In this document: positions 1-5,679 of the stretch, in pieces
How the letters are laid out: every line of letters starts with the position of its first letter
Position numbering within the stretch: the first letter of the stretch is position 1
The notes under the pieces: generated by a model
Seen by the model: the letters and a program-made list of their open reading frames with translations, nothing else
Database searches by the model: none
What the model was told of the DNA's origin: nothing
Assembly (NCBI GenBank): GCA_025361665.1
Contig: JANYKF010000522.1
Span: forward strand, 1 to 10,203
Direction: 5' to 3'
DNA: 10,203 nucleotides
Source: Clostridiaceae bacterium
Lineage (GTDB): Bacteria > Bacillota > Clostridia > DSM-8532
Made by a program: the position numbers and the translations under genes

Positions 1-70
1 CCTTGAAATCGGGATTCTGGACGGCATGGCTGAAATCAATGAATTTGAACTCCGGGTGCAAAAGCTGTAA
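1..70 (+). CDS. C-terminal end of an unidentified protein (partial)
   Basis: An open frame enters from the left edge. Its first complete codon is at position 2, and it ends with TAA at 68-70, giving 22 residues that finish in ELRVQKL. The fragment is too short to assign to a family. It is treated as coding because the frame is open to the edge and because its 3' end behaves like four other gene 3' ends in this window: the last nine codons, the stop and the downstream bases are repeated immediately afterwards. The fragment could also be a chance open frame. Confidence 0.5.
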   Translation, partial: LEIGILDGMAEINEFELRVQKL

Positions 71-154
71 TTCAATACGCATCGCGGCCGATGTTATGAT
101 TTGAACTCCGGGTGCAAAAGCTGTAATTCAATACGCGTCACGGCCGATGTTATT
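43..154. repeat. 56-bp tandem duplication spanning a stop codon
   Basis: Two adjacent copies, 43-98 and 99-154, match at 53 of 56 positions by eye. Each copy contains the last nine codons of the upstream frame, its TAA stop (68-70 and again 124-126) and about 28 bp of trailing sequence. The differences are two transitions around 82-85 versus 138-141 and the final base. Each copy contains a GC-rich CGGCCG core. In the first copy CATCG (80-84) and CGATG (89-93) can pair as a short stem, and this is broken in the second. The length is not a multiple of three, so the second copy does not continue the reading frame. Confidence 0.95.
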
Positions 155-229
155 CGCAGGTTGGCGGTGGTAGAAATAGGGCGGCAAGTTAGAAAACGTT
201 GATCATGCACATCGGAAAAGAGGATTTTT

Positions 230-1114
230 ATGCAAAAAATCATCCCCCATTTGTGGTACGACAAGGAAGCAAAAGAAGCGGCTTTATTTTATGTCAGTTT
301 ATTTGAAAGATCGAAACTGCTTGGCTCGGATGTCATCGAAGACACACCTTCCGGAGATGCGGAAATCGTCCACTTCGAATTGGCCGGGCAGCCTTTCGAA
401 GCCATTAGCGCCGGCCCTTACTTCAAATTCAACCCCTCGATCTCCTTGTTGGTTTCATTATCCTCGGTTGAGGAAGTGAATGCCATAGGGAATGCTTTGC
501 TCGATGGGGGGAGCGCGCTCATGCTGCTTGGCGAATATCCCTTCAGCAAATGGTATGGCTGGGTCCAGGACAGGTATGGCTTGTCCTGGCAGCTCATGCT
601 GTCCGACAATGGACCGCATGCCCAAAAAATCACGCCGAACCTGCTATTCTCAGATAAATCCTGCGGTAAAGCCGAAGAAGCGATCCGATACTATACCGAT
701 ATATTCGAAGATTCGAAAATCGGCATCATCAGCAGATATGGCGAGGGCGAAGCCTCTTCGCCGAAGGCTAAGGTCAATTATGTCGCATTCAAGCTGCGAG
801 GTGTTGATTTTTCGGCGATGGATAATGGATTTGACGTGGATTTCAACTTCAATGAGGCATTTTCACTGATCGTAAGCTGCAGGGATCAGAAGGAAATTGA
901 TTATTTCTGGGAAAGGCTTTCTGCCGTGCCGGAGGCGGAACAGTGCGGATGGGTCAAGGACAGATTCGGCGTTTCATGGCAGATTGTCCCGGAAAACATG
1001 GATGAGATTTTTGCCAATGGGTCGACGGAGGAAATCCGAAGGGTAACGGAGGCCTTCCTGAAAATGAAGAAATTCGATCTGGCCGCTTTGGAAAAGGCGA
1101 GGCTGGGGATCTGA
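230..1114 (+). CDS. Tandem-domain VOC family protein (PhnB-like, glyoxalase fold)
   Basis: This 294-residue protein is made of two homologous PhnB-like (3-demethylubiquinone methyltransferase-like) VOC domains, about residues 1-127 and 131-256. The internal duplication is visible: each half opens with a hydrophobic strand (KIIPHLWY, KITPNLLF), has a helix with an aromatic pair (ALFYVSLFE, AIRYYTDIFE) and closes with a W-V-x-D-R-[YF]-G-x-S-W-Q motif at 111-121 and 241-251. About 38 charged, helical residues follow. No signal peptide or membrane segment is seen, so it should be cytosolic. VOC proteins can be lyases, dioxygenases, antibiotic-binding proteins or non-enzymatic, and the substrate cannot be read from sequence. 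The start ATG follows an AGAGGA site about 5 nt upstream. The gene stands alone, ends at a strong terminator and faces a convergent gene, so it is probably unrelated to the sugar genes. Confidence 0.9.
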   Translation: MQKIIPHLWYDKEAKEAALFYVSLFERSKLLGSDVIEDTPSGDAEIVHFELAGQPFEAISAGPYFKFNPSISLLVSLSSVEEVNAIGNALLDGGSALMLLGEYPFSKWYGWVQDRYGLSWQLMLSDNGPHAQKITPNLLFSDKSCGKAEEAIRYYTDIFEDSKIGIISRYGEGEASSPKAKVNYVAFKLRGVDFSAMDNGFDVDFNFNEAFSLIVSCRDQKEIDYFWERLSAVPEAEQCGWVKDRFGVSWQIVPENMDEIFANGSTEEIRRVTEAFLKMKKFDLAALEKARLGI

Positions 1115-1136
1115 GCCGGCATCACGGATGAACCTG

Positions 1137-1183
1137 AACTGCAAGAAAAGCCTTGCCGAGATGGCAAGGCTTTTCTTGCAGTT
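1137..1183. terminator. Bidirectional Rho-independent terminator
   Basis: A perfect 21-bp inverted repeat (1137-1157 and 1163-1183) is separated by the 5-nt loop GAGAT. The GC-rich upper stem (GCCTTGCC / GGCAAGGC) is flanked by AAAA on the left and TTTT on the right, so transcripts from either strand end in a U-run inside the outer stem. It sits 22 bp after the VOC stop and 37 bp beyond the stop of the minus-strand URO-D-like gene, as expected for a shared terminator between convergent genes. Confidence 0.93.
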
Positions 1184-1220
1184 GCATGTGCAGTTGCGGA
1201 CGGATACGGCCGCCATTGTG

Positions 1221-2228
1221 TCAGGCACGGCATCGCCAACCCACTTCCAGCATCTTGAGATAATTCCGCAACGGCACATAGTCGGGTATGCTGTTCCCTG
1301 ATCCGAGGGCATACCCGCCTTTGCTGCCTGTTTGATTCAACAAGTCGGCGATATACGCTTCAAGCTCCTCTGCTGTGCTCCTGCACAGCCGGTCCAGGTC
1401 TATCCCGCCCAGGATGGCTATCCTGCCTCCATAAAGATCCATCGCCTCATTCACAGGCAGAATCGAATCCTCGTAGGAGTGTTTTGCATCGATTCGAACA
1501 TCCTCAATCAAATCCTCCATGATGGATGAAAGCTGGCCGCAGGAATGCAGGATGCAGGGTTTCCCGGCATCATGGATGATTCGGGACAGCGCCTTATGGC
1601 CGGGCAGCACATGCTTCCTGAGGCTTTCAACGCGAATCAGCGTTTGCGTCTTGTATCCCATATCATCGCTGATGACTACGGCGCCCACCTGCCCAATCGC
1701 AGACATTCCCTTGTACATCGCCTCGTACAGCACCTGGACACGTTCAAAAATCGCTTCGACAAGTCCGGGATCATCATGCAGCATGTAGCAGAGACCGGCA
1801 TATCCCGTCAGCATCTGGACTGTTTCGAAAATCCCCCAAACCTGTCCAATGATTTTCATGCCGTGAGGGAGAATGGAAGCAACGGCATCAAAGTCCCCAT
1901 AACCGATGGAAGAAGGTTCAATCCACGGATACTCCCCGAAAGACGCCCAATCCCGTATCGGATACGGGCTTGATGTATCCACCAGGCTTCCAAGCTTGAG
2001 TTCGAATGTCGGCCAAACGGGTATGTAGTCATATCCTGCCCTATAATAGAATTCCACTGTGGATGCCGTATCATTTATCTTTTTCCCAAGCAGCCCCCCC
2101 ATGACTCCACGGCTGACGAAAAGCTCATAAAAAGGGATGCAGCCAGGCTTGCCGTTTCTTGCAAGGACATTTGCCAAACGATTGAAATCCGGGTCCGGCT
2201 TCTTTATGATCTCATCCAGCTTCTTCAT
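1221..2228 (-). CDS. Uroporphyrinogen decarboxylase (URO-D) family protein, MtaA/CmuA-like
   Basis: This 335-residue protein belongs to the URO-D superfamily of TIM-barrel proteins, which covers heme-pathway decarboxylases and corrinoid-dependent methyltransferases. Visible family features are ISDDMGYKTQTLI near 186-198, the CILHSCG strand at 225-231, GRIAILGGID at 268-277 and a C-terminal GYALGSGNSIPDYVPLRNYLKMLE at 305-329. HSC (H228, C230) matches the His-x-Cys part of the MtaA zinc site. The distal region where the third cysteine usually falls reads GSGNSIP, so that ligand appears absent. The arginine-rich N-terminal motif of true HemE is not seen, which argues against heme biosynthesis. 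The start is ATG at 2228 with GGGGAGG about 7 nt upstream. It is last in a minus-strand run with the BtpA gene and a broken paralogue 30 bp upstream, and ends near the 1137-1183 terminator. Proteins of this subgroup are often found in sugar-utilisation loci, and their reaction there is not established to my knowledge. Confidence 0.88.
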   Translation of the reverse strand: MKKLDEIIKKPDPDFNRLANVLARNGKPGCIPFYELFVSRGVMGGLLGKKINDTASTVEFYYRAGYDYIPVWPTFELKLGSLVDTSSPYPIRDWASFGEYPWIEPSSIGYGDFDAVASILPHGMKIIGQVWGIFETVQMLTGYAGLCYMLHDDPGLVEAIFERVQVLYEAMYKGMSAIGQVGAVVISDDMGYKTQTLIRVESLRKHVLPGHKALSRIIHDAGKPCILHSCGQLSSIMEDLIEDVRIDAKHSYEDSILPVNEAMDLYGGRIAILGGIDLDRLCRSTAEELEAYIADLLNQTGSKGGYALGSGNSIPDYVPLRNYLKMLEVGWRCRA

Positions 2229-2258
2229 GCCCGCATCCTCCCCGTGATTCCAAATCAG

Positions 2259-2471
2259 TCATTTCACATGTATCCTGTGCAAATCATGGGAAGACAGGAA
2301 TATTCCCTGCAGGCACCGACCATAGCCATGTAATTGCCTATGGGCATATTTTTTGAAATTGTGTCCAGGCAGCGTGCTTGCTGCAGGATTCAGCAGCAAA
2401 TACTCAATATGGCGCATCCTGTCAGGTTCCCGATGATTCAGGGCGGCGGTGATTCTTTCCCGTGACGTCAT
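2259..2471 (-). pseudogene. 5' remnant of a second URO-D-like gene
   Basis: The frame begins MTSRERITAALNHREPDR, which is the characteristic N-terminal segment of many URO-D-like proteins. The start is ATG at 2471 with an AAGGG site about 8 nt upstream. After about 18 residues the similarity stops. The remaining 52 residues, rich in His, Leu and Arg, match nothing I recognise, and the frame ends at TGA, giving 70 residues against the usual 330-370. The most economical reading is a gene that kept its start and lost its body by deletion, leaving noncoding or shifted sequence behind. A functional 70-residue peptide is possible but less likely. It lies between the BtpA gene and the intact URO-D-like gene, whose own N-terminus lacks this motif, so the two are not the same copy. 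Confidence 0.7.
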
Positions 2472-2505
2472 GGGGTTGCCCTTCTGCGGCATTTCTCGCG
2501 ATCTA

Positions 2506-2586
2506 CCCTTGTTCCCGGAATCTCATGCCCTTATTCCCGGAATCTCATGCCCTTGTTCCCGGAATCTCATGCCCTTATTCCCGGAA
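2506..2586. repeat. 22-bp tandem repeat (about 3.7 units) at the 3' end of the BtpA-like gene
   Basis: Units lie at 2506-2527, 2528-2549, 2550-2571 and a partial one at 2572-2586, with unit CCCTT[G/A]TTCCCGGAATCTCATG. Units 1 and 3 carry G and units 2 and 4 carry A at position 6, which suggests that a 44-bp dimer was duplicated. On the minus strand the partial unit is the end of the BtpA-like gene (SFRE plus TAA), and in alternate copies that stop triplet reads CAA. Each unit holds the odd palindrome TTCC-C-GGAA. Everything except the first partial unit is downstream of the stop, in the spacer before the URO-D remnant. Confidence 0.96.
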
Positions 2587-3381
2587 GCTTTTCACCTTGT
2601 CCATGAATGCCTTGACACGGCCCTGGTCAACAGCGTTTTCAAATTTCCCGCCGAATTTGAAAGTGGTTCCGACAACCGCGCCATCGGCAATCTTGAGCTG
2701 TGCCTGTATGTTGCCTTCATTGCAGCCCGTGTTTGTGAAAACAACGGTATCGGGGACTGCCCTCCTGACGCTGGCCAATACCTGCGAATCGGTTTCTGCC
2801 CCGGCGATTAATCCGGACACGCACAAGGCATCCGGCTTGTTGTTGAACACGGTTGACCTGGCAATATCCGCAATGCCTCGTTCCGCAAGGTATTTTGCCG
2901 CTTCAGGAACGATGTTGAACAGCATTTTCAAATCTGCCAACCCAAGGTGCACCTTGTGCCTGACAATTTCACCGACGTTCGTGTTCCATAGCCCGAAATC
3001 GCCGGCATATACCCCGCTCATGATTTCACGGATGAATTTCGCGCCTGTCGCAGCGGCCAGGTCAATCGACGCGATAGGATCCCAGAGTACGTTGACGCCA
3101 AATGGCACGCCGATTTCCCCCATCAGTTCTCCGATGACCCGGGCCATGGCGACGGGCGTCTCAGGATTGACTTTCGTCAGATAGGGCATGCTGAATTCAT
3201 TCGAGAACATCACGGCATCCACGCCGCCTTCCTGCAGGGCATGCAGATCCCTTTTCGCCTGTTCTACGACTTTTGTCATCCCGCCTGCGGCATCATAGTA
3301 CGGATCACCCGGCATTGCCTGCAAATGACACATCGCAATGATGGGCTTGCCAGTTCCGAACACTCCGTTCAACCAGTTCAT
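2575..3381 (-). CDS. BtpA/SgcQ family protein
   Basis: This 268-residue protein is of the BtpA/SgcQ family, predicted TIM-barrel enzymes named for a photosystem I biogenesis protein and for SgcQ of an enterobacterial sugar cluster. The visible conserved blocks are the opening KPIIAMCHLQAMPGDPYYD (12-30), a GGVDAVMFSNEFSMPY segment (52-67), GVPFGVNVLWDP (91-102), GAKFIREIMSGVYAGDFG (113-130), and the C-terminal phosphate-site-like GCNEGN and DGAVVGTTFKFGG (219-245). The catalytic reaction is not established. In sugar loci a phosphosugar-processing role is inferred. The start is taken at 3381, preceded by AAGGGGGG about 8 nt upstream. The frame stays open to 3450, but those extra residues are basic, unlike the family, and lack a good site. 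It is the first gene of the minus-strand arm and diverges from the DeoR gene. Its stop lies inside a tandem repeat. Confidence 0.9.
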   Translation of the reverse strand: MNWLNGVFGTGKPIIAMCHLQAMPGDPYYDAAGGMTKVVEQAKRDLHALQEGGVDAVMFSNEFSMPYLTKVNPETPVAMARVIGELMGEIGVPFGVNVLWDPIASIDLAAATGAKFIREIMSGVYAGDFGLWNTNVGEIVRHKVHLGLADLKMLFNIVPEAAKYLAERGIADIARSTVFNNKPDALCVSGLIAGAETDSQVLASVRRAVPDTVVFTNTGCNEGNIQAQLKIADGAVVGTTFKFGGKFENAVDQGRVKAFMDKVKSFRE

Positions 3382-3500
3382 GTCAGTCCCCCCTTGATGA
3401 TCATTTCTTGATCCTCTTTTTGTCTTTTCATGCGTTTTCGCGATTACCATTGCATGTTCCCTGTTTCATGCACATCATATCCTGATGACAATTCTTCCAT

Positions 3501-3529
3501 ATCGTATCATCTTGTGTCATATTTTTCAA
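3501..3529 (-). promoter_or_regulatory. Candidate sigma-70 promoter for the BtpA/URO-D arm
   Basis: On the minus strand a -35 box TTGAAA (3524-3529) is followed by a 17-bp spacer and a -10 box TACGAT (3501-3506). Five of six and four of six bases match consensus. Transcription would start near 3494, leaving a leader of about 110 nt before the BtpA start. The surrounding DNA is AT-rich compared with the genes. Confidence 0.6.
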
Positions 3530-3542
3530 TTATTAATCCATG

Positions 3543-3557
3543 TTATATTTAATATAA
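3543..3557. promoter_or_regulatory. AT-rich palindrome, candidate operator
   Basis: TTATATT-T-AATATAA is a perfect 7-bp inverted repeat around one central base. It sits between the two divergent promoters, 13 bp beyond the minus-strand -35 box and 22 bp upstream of the plus-strand one, which suits a site for the adjacent DeoR-family repressor acting on both arms. AT-rich DNA gives such palindromes by chance fairly often, so the assignment rests on position. Confidence 0.4.
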
Positions 3558-3579
3558 ATCATAATAAATCATACGAGAA

Positions 3580-3608
3580 TTGACAATGACAGAAATCAGA
3601 GATAGGAT
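3580..3608 (+). promoter_or_regulatory. Candidate sigma-70 promoter for the DeoR-M42-kinase-fucosidase arm
   Basis: A perfect -35 box TTGACA (3580-3585) is followed by a 17-bp spacer and a -10 box TAGGAT (3603-3608, four of six to consensus). Transcription would start near 3615, about 50 nt before the DeoR start codon. No other convincing promoter is seen before the next three genes, which are closely spaced, so this one probably serves the whole plus-strand run. Confidence 0.65.
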
Positions 3609-3663
3609 ATGATTACGCCTATAACGGATTCGTTTTCATGGCAGCGGTTCCGGGGGAGTTTGC

Positions 3664-4428
3664 ATGATACAGGAAGAAAGGCTTCAGAAGATTGAAGCTT
3701 ATGTCAAGCAAAAGAAAATATGCTATTTTCAAGAGTTGTGCGATATGTTCCAGGTTTCGAAGGCAACCATCCGGCGCGACCTGCAGGCGCTTGTGCTGAG
3801 AAACAAGTTGAACCTGGTGCGCGGCGGCGCTTCCGACCTCTCGGTCGGCACTTCGGTGGAGCCACCCTACACGGTCAAGAAAAACCTCAATCATGATGAA
3901 AAAGTCCGAATCGCACAAAAGGCCTGCAGCCTGATCCGCGGCGGGGAGACCGTGATCCTGGACTCCGGTTCCACCATCCTCGAAATTGCCATCCAGATCG
4001 AGTCCCTGGCAGGTATCAGCGTGGCGACCAATGACCTCCTGGTGGCAGGCCGGCTGGCGAATGCCAGGGACATCAGCCTGACGGTCATCGGGGGTGGTGT
4101 CCGCAAGGGATACTTCACAACCCTGGGCTACTTCGCCCAGTTTACCCTCGAGCATATCAACGCGGACAAGGCATTCATCGGCGTCGATGCCATCAGCGTC
4201 GCAAAAGGCTGCATGATTACCAATACGGAAGAAGTGACGGTCAAAAAAGGGATCATGAAGGCGGCAAGGGAGAAAATCGTGGTGTGCGACCACTCGAAGT
4301 TCGAGAACATCGCCTTCATCAACCTCTGCGCCGTCGGCGATGTGGACATGATCATTACCGGCCGTGAGGTTCGCCCCGATTTGTTCGCATCGTTCAAGGA
4401 TGCCGGAATCAACATCATCCTGGCATGA
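3664..4428 (+). CDS. DeoR family transcriptional regulator
   Basis: This 254-residue protein has the standard DeoR layout and full length. An N-terminal winged helix-turn-helix (about 3-60) includes RLQKIEAYVKQKKICYFQEL and the recognition segment VSKATIRRDL. It is joined to a DeoRC sugar-phosphate-sensing domain (about 75-235) with VILDSGSTILEIA, an NDLLVAGRL strand, LTVIGGGVRKGYFTTLG, ADKAFIGVDAIS, the EEVTVKKGIMKAA helix and VVCDHSKF. DeoR proteins usually repress a neighbouring sugar operon and release DNA when a phosphorylated sugar binds, and that role is inferred here for both divergent arms. The start ATG has GGGGGAG about 5 nt upstream. The TGA stop overlaps an ATG (ATGA at 4425-4428) that opens an in-frame leader for the next gene, inside a tandem repeat. 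Confidence 0.95.
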   Translation: MIQEERLQKIEAYVKQKKICYFQELCDMFQVSKATIRRDLQALVLRNKLNLVRGGASDLSVGTSVEPPYTVKKNLNHDEKVRIAQKACSLIRGGETVILDSGSTILEIAIQIESLAGISVATNDLLVAGRLANARDISLTVIGGGVRKGYFTTLGYFAQFTLEHINADKAFIGVDAISVAKGCMITNTEEVTVKKGIMKAAREKIVVCDHSKFENIAFINLCAVGDVDMIITGREVRPDLFASFKDAGINIILA

Positions 4429-4487
4429 ACGCCGTCTCGACATCATCCGGCATGAAGGCCGTCTCGACATCTTCTGGCATGAACGCC
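4413..4487. repeat. 27-28-bp tandem repeat (about 2.7 units) at the 3' end of deoR
   Basis: Units lie at 4413-4440 (28 bp), 4441-4467 (27 bp) and a partial one at 4468-4487. The shared core is CATC[AT]TC(C)(T/G)GGCATGAA(C/G)GCC followed by GTCTCGA. The first unit holds the last DeoR codons and the TGA stop, and the later units repeat the GGCATGA stop context. Each unit also offers an ATG (4425, 4452, 4479) in frame with the M42 gene, so read that way the repeat encodes the nonapeptide-like series MNAVSTSSG, MKAVSTSSG, MNA. Confidence 0.93.
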
Positions 4488-4505
4488 AGAAACGGAGGAT
4501 CCGCC

Positions 4506-5594
4506 ATGGACATACTGAGTCTTCTGGAAAGCCTGATGCTGCTTCCCGCCCCATCGGGATACGAAAAGGAAATGGCCTATTTCCTGAAGGATACCCTGTC
4601 ACAATATGCCGATGAAGTGCAGATAGACCGGATAGGCAATGTAATTGCCAGGATCGGCGGAACGGATAAGACCTCTCCTTCCGTCATGGTCTTTGCCCAT
4701 ATGGACCAGCTTGGCTTCATCACACGCAAAATCGAAGCGGACGGATACCTGCAGGTCGACCGCCTTGGCGGCATACCCGAGAAGGTGCTGCCGGGATTGA
4801 AGCTTGTCGTCCGTTCCGGAGACGGGCATTTCCATCCCGCCGTCATCGGGATCAAATCCCACCATGCCACACAGCCTGAAGAAAAATACAAGGTGGATCC
4901 TGTCACTTCTCTGTTCATCGATCTGGGTGCAAAATCTGACAGGCAGGTGTGGGAAATGGGCATCGACATTGGTTGTCCCGCCATCTACCGGCCCTCGTTT
5001 GAAAAGCTGCAGGGCTCCAGAATCTGCGGTACAGCGGTGGACAACCGGGGTGGATGCGCCAGCCTGGTCAGGACAGCCTCCCTGCTGCATCGGAACCGGC
5101 CGAAATCGGATGTCTATTTCGTCGGCACGGTCTGGGAAGAATTCAATCTGCGGGGAGCCGCCGTTGCCGCCAGGGCAATCAGGCCGGACATCGCCCTATG
5201 CCTTGATGTCGTTCTGTCAGGAGACACGCCGGACTTGCGAAACCGATTTGAAGCCGGGCTTGGAGAAGGCCCGGCCATCAACCTTTATACCTTCCATGGC
5301 AGGGGGACGCTCAATGGAACGCTGCCGCATGAAGGCCTGGTCAAGCTCGCCTTGAAATCCGCAGAGGATGCGGGGCTGCCCATCCAGCGGAGCGCAACGC
5401 TGGGAGTCATCACGGACTCGGCTTACGTGCAGCTTGAGGGAGCCGGCGTTGCCGTTTTGGATCTCGGCTTTCCCGCCAGGTACACGCATTCCCCTGTGGA
5501 AGTCTGCGATGTGCTGGATCTAGAGAATCTCAGCCAGATTGTCAGCACCATGGTTCAGCAGCTTGACAGCAGGTTCAGTCTGAACCGGTATTGA
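4506..5594 (+). CDS. M42 family metallopeptidase (glutamyl aminopeptidase / FrvX-like)
   Basis: This 362-residue cytosolic protein is of the M42 family of dinuclear-metal aminopeptidases. The metal and catalytic residues are all visible: H65 and D67 in FAHMDQLGF, bridging D179 in GTAVDNRGG, the E211-E212 pair in TVWEEFNLRGA, D234 in ALCLDVVLSGD and H328 in RYTHSPVE. The N-terminal LLPAPSGYEKEM is also typical. The start is taken at ATG 4506, which has GGAGG about 7 nt upstream. An in-frame extension back to 4425 would add 27 residues made almost entirely of the tandem repeat, and the family does not have it. M42 proteins occur in many sugar operons (FrvX is the namesake) without a proven sugar-related substrate. 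It follows deoR by 77 bp and precedes the kinase by 85 bp. Its own stop lies in a degenerate duplication. Confidence 0.92.
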   Translation: MDILSLLESLMLLPAPSGYEKEMAYFLKDTLSQYADEVQIDRIGNVIARIGGTDKTSPSVMVFAHMDQLGFITRKIEADGYLQVDRLGGIPEKVLPGLKLVVRSGDGHFHPAVIGIKSHHATQPEEKYKVDPVTSLFIDLGAKSDRQVWEMGIDIGCPAIYRPSFEKLQGSRICGTAVDNRGGCASLVRTASLLHRNRPKSDVYFVGTVWEEFNLRGAAVAARAIRPDIALCLDVVLSGDTPDLRNRFEAGLGEGPAINLYTFHGRGTLNGTLPHEGLVKLALKSAEDAGLPIQRSATLGVITDSAYVQLEGAGVAVLDLGFPARYTHSPVEVCDVLDLENLSQIVSTMVQQLDSRFSLNRY

Positions 5595-5631
5595 ATGAAC
5601 GCCATTCCGGTTCTGAACCGGGATTGATTGA
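5579..5631. repeat. Degenerate 33-bp spaced duplication of the M42 gene 3' end
   Basis: TCTGAACCGGTATTGAATGA (5579-5598) recurs at 5612-5631 as TCTGAACCGGGATTGATTGA, with 18 of 20 bases identical and a period of 33 bp. The first copy contains the last codons (LNRY) and TGA stop of the M42 gene, and the second repeats them as LNRD plus TGA in the same frame, downstream of the stop. The 13 bp between the copies has no clear second unit, so this is either an older tandem duplication or a partial one. Confidence 0.8.
5607..5621. other. 15-bp GC-rich palindrome in the M42-kinase spacer
   Basis: CCGGTTC-T-GAACCGG is a perfect 7-bp inverted repeat around one base. Its right arm is the second copy of the duplicated M42 3' end. 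The same left arm can also pair with the first copy (5582-5588), giving a hairpin with an 18-nt loop around the stop codon. No U-run follows, so it is not a standard terminator. It may dampen read-through, protect mRNA ends, or bind a regulator. Confidence 0.45.
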
Positions 5632-5679
5632 AATTGACCCGCTATCGGACACCCATGTTTCCCGGGGAGGTTGAAGGCG

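Noticed and set aside
43..154. Attachment site or target-site duplication of a mobile element
   Set aside because: The two copies are immediately adjacent with nothing between them, and no integrase or transposase is present.
1221..2228. HemE, the heme-pathway uroporphyrinogen decarboxylase
   Set aside because: The typical HemE N-terminal arginine-containing motif is not seen, and the HSCG motif together with the sugar-locus context fits the MtaA-like branch better.
2506..2586. CRISPR array
   Set aside because: The 22-bp units are directly adjacent with no unique spacers, and no cas gene is in the window. It is a plain tandem repeat.
2462..3184. Plus-strand open frame of 240 codons across the 22-bp repeat and BtpA gene
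   Set aside because: Its N-terminal repeats (SRNLMPLFPE) only reflect the DNA tandem repeat, and the remainder is antisense to BtpA.
3382..3450. N-terminal extension of the BtpA-like protein to the ATG at 3450
   Set aside because: The added 23 residues are basic and unlike the family opening, while the ATG at 3381 has a strong ribosome site and starts where the conserved domain begins.
3619..4602. Minus-strand open frame of 327 codons opposite deoR and the start of the M42 gene
   Set aside because: The opposite strand encodes a clear DeoR protein with family motifs throughout. The minus frame has no recognisable domain and spans the repeat and two genes.
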